From NCBI RefSeq assembly GCF_014982855.1, contig NZ_JADCKF010000005.1, positions 142,609 through 206,608 on the forward strand: a stretch of 64,000 nt of DNA, read 5' to 3'. Source of the stretch: Pseudoflavonifractor gallinarum. Lineage in GTDB: Bacteria; Bacillota; Clostridia; Oscillospirales; Oscillospiraceae. Positions 58,277 to 64,000 of the stretch are shown piece by piece (within the stretch, counting starts at the first letter, position 1; every line of letters starts with the position of its first letter). The translations under genes were made by a program, and so were the position numbers. The notes under the pieces are model-generated. The model ran no database searches. It worked only from the letters and a program-made list of their open reading frames with translations, and was not told the origin of the DNA.

Positions 58277-59551
58277 ATGAAACAGAACATCCACACCAAA
58301 TTGTTTGCCCTGACCCTGACCACCGCCCTGGCCCTGACCGCTCTGACCGCCTGCGGGAACGGCGCCGGCACGGCGTCCCTCCCCGAGGCCCCCGGCACCA
58401 GCGCCCCCCTTCTGGAAGAGAGCGGCGGCGCCGTGGGCACTGTCCTGCTCAGTGTGAACCCGGAGATCGAGATGGACTATGACGACGCTGGCAACGTGGT
58501 GGCCCTCACCGGCCGCAACCAGGAGGCCCAGACCCTGCTGGCCTCCTACACCGGCTACCAGGGCCGGCCCTGTACCCAGGTGGTGGGAGAGCTGGTGGAC
58601 GAGATCAATGCCCTGGGCTACTTCGACGCCACCGTGGGCGGCCACGAGAAGAACATCATCCTGAAGCTGGAGCGGGGCTCCGCCTATCCCAGTGACCAGT
58701 TCCTCAATGAACTGGCCGAGGCGGTCCGGCTGGTGGTGGAGACCGACCAGATCGGCTCTCAGCCCGTGACCCTGGACCAGGACGACTACGACGATGCCTA
58801 CGGCGACAAGGGGTACATCAACGCCTCCGCCGCCCAGAGCATCCTCTCTACCCAGCTGGGCCGGGATGACCTCCAGTTTGTGGAGAAGGAATACGACCTG
58901 GACGACGGGGAGTACGAGGTGGAGTTCGTCCTGGACGGCGTGGAGTACGAGTATGAGGTAGACGCCTACACCGGCAAGGTCACGGAAATGGATGCGGAGT
59001 TCCAGGACTATGACGACACCGACTACGGTCCCGGCAGCGATGGAATCACCGATTACGGCGTGACTGATTACGACGATACCGACTACGGCCCCAACGCCGA
59101 CGGCATCACCGACTATGACGACACGGATTACGGCCCCAACGCCGACGGCATCACCGACTATGACGACACGGATTACGGCCCCAACGCCGACGGCATCACC
59201 GACTATGACGACACGGATTACGGCCCCAACGCCGACGGCATCACCGACTACGACGACACCGACTACGGCCCCAACGCCGACGGCATCACCGACTATGACG
59301 ACACCGACTACGGCCCCAACGCCGACGGCATCACCGACTATGACGACACGGATTACGGCCCCAACGCCGACGGCATCACCGACTATGACGACACGGATTA
59401 CGGCCCCAACGCCGACGGCGTCACCGACTATGACGACACGGACTACGGTCCCAACGCGGACGGCGTCACCGATTACGAGGACACCGACTACGATGACCGG
59501 GACGACGACAATGACGACGATGATGACGACGATGACGGCTGGGACGACTGA
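58277..59551 (+). CDS. Lipoprotein with Asp-rich 15-residue repeats
   Basis: A 424-residue secreted lipoprotein. A signal peptide ends in the lipobox LTAC (Cys26). The next region (LLSVNPEIEMDYDDAGNVVALTGRN) resembles the post-membrane domain of RsgI. A PepSY-like part follows (YINASAAQSILSTQLG, EYEVEFVLDGVEYEYEVDAYTGKV). The last third is ten tandem copies of YDDTDYGPNADGITD (first copy divergent), then an acidic tail. The Asp spacing recalls EF-hand or thrombospondin-3-like calcium loops. ATG 58277 follows AAGGAG by nine bases. Two SigI-type promoters precede it. Confidence 0.85.
   Translation: MKQNIHTKLFALTLTTALALTALTACGNGAGTASLPEAPGTSAPLLEESGGAVGTVLLSVNPEIEMDYDDAGNVVALTGRNQEAQTLLASYTGYQGRPCTQVVGELVDEINALGYFDATVGGHEKNIILKLERGSAYPSDQFLNELAEAVRLVVETDQIGSQPVTLDQDDYDDAYGDKGYINASAAQSILSTQLGRDDLQFVEKEYDLDDGEYEVEFVLDGVEYEYEVDAYTGKVTEMDAEFQDYDDTDYGPGSDGITDYGVTDYDDTDYGPNADGITDYDDTDYGPNADGITDYDDTDYGPNADGITDYDDTDYGPNADGITDYDDTDYGPNADGITDYDDTDYGPNADGITDYDDTDYGPNADGITDYDDTDYGPNADGVTDYDDTDYGPNADGVTDYEDTDYDDRDDDNDDDDDDDDGWDD
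59069..59473 (+). repeat. Nine 45-bp tandem repeats in the lipoprotein gene
   Basis: The unit begins TACGACGATACCGAC and encodes YDDTDYGPNADGITD. Copies start every 45 bases from 59069 and differ mainly at third positions, with Val for Ile in the last two. A related tenth copy (GPGSDG) precedes them. Confidence 0.93.
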
Positions 59552-60230
59552 GCCCCTCCGCCTGCGCCACGAGCTCAAGCACCAGATCGCTCCCCAGGAG
59601 GATCTGGTGCTTACCCACCGGCTGAGGAAACTCTTTCCCCGGGACGGTCACGCCGGGGCGGACGGCTCCTACCGGGTGACCAGCCTGTATTTCGACACGC
59701 CCTACGACACCGCTCTCCGGAAAAAGCTGGACGGGGTGGACCGGCGGGAGAAATTCCGCCTGCGGTACTACGGAGCCAGCCCCGCATTCCTCAAGCTGGA
59801 AAAAAAGTACAAGGTAAACGGACTGTGCGGCAAGCGTTCCGCCCGTCTGACCCTGCAGGAGGCGGAGCGGCTGCTGGCCGGAGAGGACGCCTTCCTTCTG
59901 GAGCGGGGGGAGCCGCTGCTGGCTGAGCTGTACCACAAGCTGCGGGGCACGCTGCTGCGGCCCAGGACGGTGGTGTGCTACGACCGGGAGGCCTTCCTGT
60001 ACGCCCCCGGAAACGTCCGGGTGACCCTGGACCGAAACCTGCGTACCTGCGGGGACAGTGCCGGCTTCCTCTCCCCCGCCGGGTTTCCCCTCAAACCGCT
60101 GGACGGGGTGACCGTGCTGGAGGTCAAGTACGACGCATTTCTTCCCGACCTGGTGCGCCTGGCGGTCCAGACGCCGGACCGGCGGGCAGGGGCCTGTTCA
60201 AAATACGCCCTGTGCCGACGGTTTGACTAA
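59532..60230 (+). CDS. VTC-domain protein (polyphosphate polymerase family)
   Basis: A 232-residue VTC domain: RLRHELKHQI at the start, YRVTSLYFDTPYDTALRKKLDGVDRREKFRLRYYG, LKLEKKYKVNG, VVCYDREAF, RVTLDRNLRT and TVLEVKYDAFLPD. These alternating basic/acidic strands form the tunnel that makes polyphosphate in yeast Vtc4. The start is ATG 59532, inside the acidic tail of the lipoprotein gene but in another frame, a 20-base overlap suggesting coupling. DUF4956 and CotH genes follow, a common trio in Clostridia. Confidence 0.88.
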   Translation: MTAGTTEPLRLRHELKHQIAPQEDLVLTHRLRKLFPRDGHAGADGSYRVTSLYFDTPYDTALRKKLDGVDRREKFRLRYYGASPAFLKLEKKYKVNGLCGKRSARLTLQEAERLLAGEDAFLLERGEPLLAELYHKLRGTLLRPRTVVCYDREAFLYAPGNVRVTLDRNLRTCGDSAGFLSPAGFPLKPLDGVTVLEVKYDAFLPDLVRLAVQTPDRRAGACSKYALCRRFD

Positions 60231-60258
60231 ATCAATACAGAAAAGGAGCGGCCTGCCC

Positions 60259-60933
60259 ATGAACACCTTTCAGGATATCTTCAAATCCAGCTTTTTGGAA
60301 CGGCTGGACGCAGTCTCCCTGCTGGACTCCGCCATCGCCCTGACGCTGGCCCTTTGCCTGGGCCTGTTCATTTTCCTGGTCTATAAAACCTGTTATGCCG
60401 GCGTCATGTACGCCCCCAGCTTTGGAGTGACCCTCATTGCCCTCACCCTGATTACCACCCTGCTGATTCTGGCGGTGACCAGCAACATCGTCCTCTCCCT
60501 GGGCATGGTGGGTGCCCTGTCCATTGTCCGCTTCCGCACCGCCATCAAAGAGCCCATGGACATCGCCTTCCTGTTCTGGTCCATCGCGGCGGGCATCGTG
60601 CTGGCGGCGGGGCTCATTCCCCTGGCGGTGGCAGGCAGTCTCTTTGTGGGCATTGTGCTGCTGGTGTTCTCCCGGCAGAAGAACGGGGAGTCCCCCTACA
60701 TCCTGGTGGTCCACTGCACCGATCAGGATGTGGAGGGACAGGTGCGGGCCCTGGTGGAGGCGCGGGTGCGGCGGCTGAATCTGAAGAGCAAGAGTGTCTC
60801 GCCCGGCCAGATCGAGCTGAACTATGAGGTGCGCCTGCGGGAGGCTGACACGGCGTTTGTCAATGAGCTGGGGACCATGGAGGGTGTGGGAAACGTGGTG
60901 CTGGTCTCCTACAACGGGGACTACATGGGGTGA
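60259..60933 (+). CDS. DUF4956 membrane protein
   Basis: A 224-residue protein with four hydrophobic helices in the first 145 residues (one reading MVGALSIVRFRTAIKEPMDIAFLFWSI, the most conserved part of DUF4956) and a C-terminal ferredoxin-like cytoplasmic domain. AAAGGAG precedes the ATG. The family regularly accompanies VTC polymerases and is suspected to move or use polyphosphate at the membrane; direct evidence is lacking. Confidence 0.88.
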   Translation: MNTFQDIFKSSFLERLDAVSLLDSAIALTLALCLGLFIFLVYKTCYAGVMYAPSFGVTLIALTLITTLLILAVTSNIVLSLGMVGALSIVRFRTAIKEPMDIAFLFWSIAAGIVLAAGLIPLAVAGSLFVGIVLLVFSRQKNGESPYILVVHCTDQDVEGQVRALVEARVRRLNLKSKSVSPGQIELNYEVRLREADTAFVNELGTMEGVGNVVLVSYNGDYMG

Positions 60934-60937
60934 TGCC

Positions 60938-62410
60938 ATGATCCGCCACCGGTACATCAATTTTATCTGCGCCGCGGTGGCTCTGCTGGCCCTGGCCCTC
61001 ACCGGCCTGCTCTGCTTCGGGGAGGCCCTGGGCCTTCCGGCTGCCAGCTCCGCGCCGGGGTACGCCTATCGGCTCTTTGACAACGGCCGCGTCCATACGG
61101 TGGATCTCCGGGTGGAGGATTGGGGGCAGTTTGTGGCGGAGGCACCGGCGGAGGCCTATGTCCCCTGCACCGCAGTCATCGACGGGGAGGAATTTTACCA
61201 GGTGGGTCTGCGGGCCAAGGGCAACAACTCCCTCCGGCTGACGGAGGAGTACGGCCTGTCCCGGTACAGCCTGAAGCTGGAATTCGACCACTATGTGGAC
61301 GGCGGCAATTACTACGGCCTGGACAAATTTTCTCTGGACGCCTCCTTTCAGGACAACAGCTATCTCAAGACCTACCTGGTCTATGACATGATGGCCTTCA
61401 TGGAGGTGCCCGCGCCCCTGTGCAGCTATACCTGGGTGACGGTGAACGGCCAGCCCTGGGGGCTGTTCCTGGCCATTGAGGAGCCGGAGGAGGCCTTTGC
61501 CCGGCGGAACTTTGGGCCGGACCACGGCCAGCTCTACAAGCCGGACTACCGCTCCCTCCGGGCGGAAAACGCCGACGTGGCTCTGAGGTATATCGGCGAT
61601 GACCCCGGGAGCTACCCCAACCTCTTTGACAACGCCAAGTTTGACGTGGATGGGGCGGACCAGGCGCGGCTCATTGAGGCCCTGCGGGTACTGTCCACGG
61701 GGGAAAACCTGGAGACGGCGGTGAATGTGGACCAGGTGCTGCGGTATTTTACCGTCCAGGTGTTCGTCATGAACTGGGACAGCTATCTGGGCCACACCGG
61801 GCACAACTACTTTCTCTATGAGGAGGATGGGATGCTCTCCATCCTGCCCTGGGACTACAACCTGGCCTTCGGCACCTATGCCCTGGGGATGACCGATCCC
61901 ATCCGGGACCCCAATGTGCTCCTCAACTGGCCGGTGAACACCCCCGCACGGGGTGAGGTCATGCTGGAGCGGCCCCTGTATCACAACCTGATGAAAAACG
62001 ACGACTATTTTGCCCGCTACCACGCCTATTTCCGCCAGCTGCTCTCGGAGTACTTCCAGAGCGGCCGGTATGAGGCGGTCATCCGGCAGACCCAGGCCAT
62101 GATCGCCCCCTATGTGGAGGCGGACCCCACCGCCTTCTGCTCCTATGAGGACCACCTGCTGGCGGTGGACACCCTGCTGGAGGTGTGCCGCCTGCGCTGG
62201 GAGAGCATCCGGGGGCAGCTGGAGGGGCGCTATCCCATCACCCTGTCCCAGCAGGCGGAGCATCCCGGCGCCGGGGTGGATGCCTCCCATTTGGATCTGC
62301 GGGCGCTGGGTGATTTTGACGACCTGGAGGCCGCCAAGGGACGGCAGGACAGGGCCATGGCGATAGCAAACACAAGAAGGAGACGGCTCATATTGTCAGC
62401 TGCTCGGTAA
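60938..62410 (+). CDS. CotH kinase-family protein
   Basis: A 490-residue protein with an N-terminal membrane anchor (about 9-26) and an extracellular CotH domain: VGLRAKGNNSLR, YGLDKFSLDASFQDNSYLKTYLVYD, and the kinase core VFVMNWDSYLGHTGHNYFLYEEDG with ILPWDYNLAFG. CotH proteins are atypical kinases that phosphorylate surface proteins. Here the target might be the Asp-rich lipoprotein or polyphosphate-linked material. The last 15-20 residues (ANTRRRRLILSAAR) look foreign and border decayed genes, so the original C-terminus may be lost. Confidence 0.9.
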   Translation: MIRHRYINFICAAVALLALALTGLLCFGEALGLPAASSAPGYAYRLFDNGRVHTVDLRVEDWGQFVAEAPAEAYVPCTAVIDGEEFYQVGLRAKGNNSLRLTEEYGLSRYSLKLEFDHYVDGGNYYGLDKFSLDASFQDNSYLKTYLVYDMMAFMEVPAPLCSYTWVTVNGQPWGLFLAIEEPEEAFARRNFGPDHGQLYKPDYRSLRAENADVALRYIGDDPGSYPNLFDNAKFDVDGADQARLIEALRVLSTGENLETAVNVDQVLRYFTVQVFVMNWDSYLGHTGHNYFLYEEDGMLSILPWDYNLAFGTYALGMTDPIRDPNVLLNWPVNTPARGEVMLERPLYHNLMKNDDYFARYHAYFRQLLSEYFQSGRYEAVIRQTQAMIAPYVEADPTAFCSYEDHLLAVDTLLEVCRLRWESIRGQLEGRYPITLSQQAEHPGAGVDASHLDLRALGDFDDLEAAKGRQDRAMAIANTRRRRLILSAAR

Positions 62411-62686
62411 ATAATTGCTTGGGTTTTCGATAAGAAGCTGGATAAAGATTCTAATCCCGGCAAGTATGATACATCGGCAACTGGTCATGTTTTTGTCGGT
62501 AAAGGTCCGATGAAGGCGGCAATTTGTGAATTGTCGGAGAAATTAGGGATTTGTGCAGCCCCGGAACAGCTACAATTTGTGATGAAATTCCGCTATCACT
62601 ATGAGGATCGCTGCGAGAAGGAAAGGGGATTGAAGCTGTTTTTTGACATCATTGATATCCCGTATTTGATAAATATCGCGTGCTGA
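62411..62686 (+). pseudogene. NUDIX hydrolase remnant
   Basis: The frame directly after the CotH stop reads IIAWVFDKKLDKDSNPGKYDT, then GHVFVGKGPMKAAICELSEKLGI, a degraded Nudix box (the catalytic R-E-x-x-E-E has become C-E-x-x-E-K). It stops within FFDIIDIPYLI. The first part of the protein is missing and no start is present. Confidence 0.7.
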
Positions 62687-62699
62687 TTTCAGTGTTCCG

Positions 62700-62936
62700 A
62701 ATTCGAAATATAGTGAAACGATGGGCATCTCATTTGCCCCAAAGGGGATTGTTACACTGGATGAGAGGCTGTTAGAAGCTCTGTTCAACTGTATCGAATA
62801 TGTCGTGATGCATGAGTTCTGCCACTTCGTTCACCCAAATCATTCTAAGCAGTTCTATGCGTTCTTAACGATGCTGATGCCGGACTGGAAACAGAGGAAA
62901 GAGACCCTGGATAAAAGCGCAACTTTCTGGTTGTAA
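62700..62936 (+). pseudogene. YgjP-like M48 metallopeptidase, C-terminal remnant
   Basis: The frame reads APKGIVTLDERLLEAL, then IEYVVMHEFCHFVHPNHS and MPDWKQRKETLDK. The zinc motif HExxH (HEFCH) and the downstream His are intact, but the first two thirds of a YgjP-type protein are missing. AT-richer than its neighbours. An ATG at 62721 could express a 71-residue piece. Confidence 0.75.
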
Positions 62937-63006
62937 AATATCCGCAAAGAACTGGCTATTTTCCTTAACCTGTGCTATTGTGTCTTGCTACAAGGAGGCG
63001 GGGCAC

Positions 63007-63297
63007 ATGAACGAAACTTTGAGATTGCTGTACGACAAATTCTACACCCCTCTGCCTATGGTGGAATCCGAACAGGAAGTTGAGACCTGCCACCGGCAGC
63101 TCATTGAGCGGTTGGACAAGCCGGAGCGTAAACTGGTGCTGCAGATCATCGACGCCCAGAACCTGATGATAGAGCAACGCTCCGTGGACAGCTTTATCTG
63201 CGGATTCCGTCTGGCGTGGGAAATGGCATACGAACTGAATCACTTTGAGATAGACAGGCATCCATCTTCGGAAGAAAAGGCGGAGATGGATGCCTGA
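63007..63297 (+). CDS. DUF6809-like small protein
   Basis: A 96-residue helical protein starting MNETLRLLYDKFYTPLP, with a central ETCHRQLIERLDKPERKLVLQIIDA and a closing SFICGFRLAWEMAYELNHF. This arrangement is common in small Clostridia proteins annotated as DUF6809, of unknown function and often in or near mobile elements. GGAGGCGGG precedes the ATG. It converges with the gene on the right edge. Confidence 0.72.
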   Translation: MNETLRLLYDKFYTPLPMVESEQEVETCHRQLIERLDKPERKLVLQIIDAQNLMIEQRSVDSFICGFRLAWEMAYELNHFEIDRHPSSEEKAEMDA

Positions 63298-63305
63298 TTC
63301 TATCC

Positions 63306-64000
63306 CTACTGAATGGCAAGGGTGCCGCCCAACCGATACCGACACAGTCCAAAGCCAGTTTCGGAGCGCTCCAGAATGATCTCCGGGATCTGTTTCAGAT
63401 ACTTCCGCCCAAAGCTGGTGGTTCCGAAGTACGCGTCGAAGTTGGCCACCGGAAGCACCACCCAGTCGGAATCCTCCGGCTTGTTGGCGAGGTAGTAGGA
63501 CACCATCGTCTCCACCATCTCCACGGGAACCCCCTTGGGCGTGAGCGCGCGGAGTTGTTCTACTAATTCAGGCGGCAGTGACCGCTCCTCATCCCGAAGC
63601 GGCCCCAGCTCCAGCGCCTGGGCCAGAAAACTATCAAACCGCAGGCCCCACTGTCCCTTAGTGGTGGGGGCGAACAGGGGGATCTGCATCTGAATCACCT
63701 TGTCCCGCCAGGCCCGGTCAAAGCCTTTCTCAATGGCAGCACACTTTTTCTGGGCGCTGCTGGATACCCGTTCGGGATTTTCCCGCACAAAATCCACCAC
63801 CCGATGCACATGTCTATGGAACCACCCGCTGCCGTTTTTATCCGCAAGGCCGGGAAACTCCCCATGGAGTTTTCCAAAATCACTGCCGAACTGCCACGCC
63901 TCCCGGGGCGTGGCTTTTTTGTTGTCCGGCACACTGCACCAGGCGCATAAGCCCCGCTTGGCATAGTCGATGCGTTCCCGGGGTGCTTCGGTGGAGCTGC
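63306..64000 (-). CDS. Hypothetical protein with Cys pair, N-terminus outside window
   Basis: The frame is open through the right edge: RIDYAKRGLCAWC, then the visible 208 residues to LGGTLAIQ-stop. The CAWC pair may be half of a zinc site. Motifs such as WFHRHVHRVVDFVRENP and FDAYFGTTSFGRKYL are not recognised. The GTG at 63932 is an internal codon rather than a credible start, since coding clearly continues upstream. Confidence 0.6.
   Translation of the reverse strand, partial: SSTEAPRERIDYAKRGLCAWCSVPDNKKATPREAWQFGSDFGKLHGEFPGLADKNGSGWFHRHVHRVVDFVRENPERVSSSAQKKCAAIEKGFDRAWRDKVIQMQIPLFAPTTKGQWGLRFDSFLAQALELGPLRDEERSLPPELVEQLRALTPKGVPVEMVETMVSYYLANKPEDSDWVVLPVANFDAYFGTTSFGRKYLKQIPEIILERSETGFGLCRYRLGGTLAIQ

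Noticed and set aside
59069..59473. Regularly spaced repeats as a CRISPR array
   Set aside because: Units are contiguous with no spacers, keep one reading frame, and encode a protein repeat; no cas genes.
58208..59578. Val/Gly-rich minus-strand frame of 456 codons
   Set aside because: It arises from the complement of the 45-bp repeats and shows only repeated VGAVI-type words.

Overview
The window looks like chromosome of a GC-rich anaerobic member of the Bacillota, class Clostridia, most likely an Oscillospiraceae-type gut bacterium. The basis is a SigI/RsgI sigma/anti-sigma pair, an SLH-domain surface protein, a tRNA with an encoded CCA end, feoAB with an FeoB-associated small protein, and a Clostridia-type conjugative element backbone. 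The species assignment is inference.

Positions 1-41838 form a metal-responsive transport island. It holds feoA and feoB; three short DtxR-family repressors that keep the Cys-x-x-Glu-His metal ligands; four heterodimeric ABC exporter-fold transporter pairs (YbtPQ/IrtAB-like); three complete ECF transporters, each ordered S-T-A with a fused double ATPase; four AraC regulators (one broken by an 8-bp duplication); two divergent TetR regulators; five SAM-dependent methyltransferases; a heavy-metal-associated domain protein; an alpha/beta hydrolase; and two sets of decayed ZIP-transporter remnants. The unifying signal is a palindrome close to GGTTAGC-N4-GCTAACC, seen as ten good and two degenerate copies, in front of nearly every operon. 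At several loci it sits on recognisable -35/-10 elements. I infer one DtxR-type regulon that derepresses many uptake modules when iron or a similar metal is scarce, with AraC and TetR proteins adding ligand-specific control. The transported ligands (metallophores, heme or porphyrins) cannot be read from the sequence.

Positions 34977-38113 carry a small minus-strand block: an AbrB-like protein, a DUF998-type membrane protein, an ATC-hydrolase-like protein, an AbrB antitoxin-like protein and an AraC regulator. Positions 42040-50990 are the minus-strand remnant of an integrative conjugative element: a wHTH protein, VirD4 coupling protein, TOPRIM protein, MobP-type relaxase with Sel1 repeats, an accessory protein, three small or unknown proteins, an NlpC/P60 hydrolase and the C-terminal tail of a VirB4-like ATPase. 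No integrase or remaining mating-channel genes are seen, so it looks truncated.

Positions 51104-53069 carry rsgA, a GNAT acetyltransferase and tRNA-Ala(CGC). A 730-base stretch without a recognisable gene follows, then a secreted SLH protein. Positions 56346-62410 are a second coherent system: sigI, rsgI, an Asp-rich lipoprotein with nine 45-bp repeats, a VTC-domain protein, a DUF4956 membrane protein and a CotH kinase. Three GACCCCG...CGTA elements with identical 19-nt spacing lie before sigI and the lipoprotein gene and are good candidates for SigI promoters. The window ends with decayed NUDIX and M48 fragments, a small DUF6809-like gene and a gene running off the right edge.
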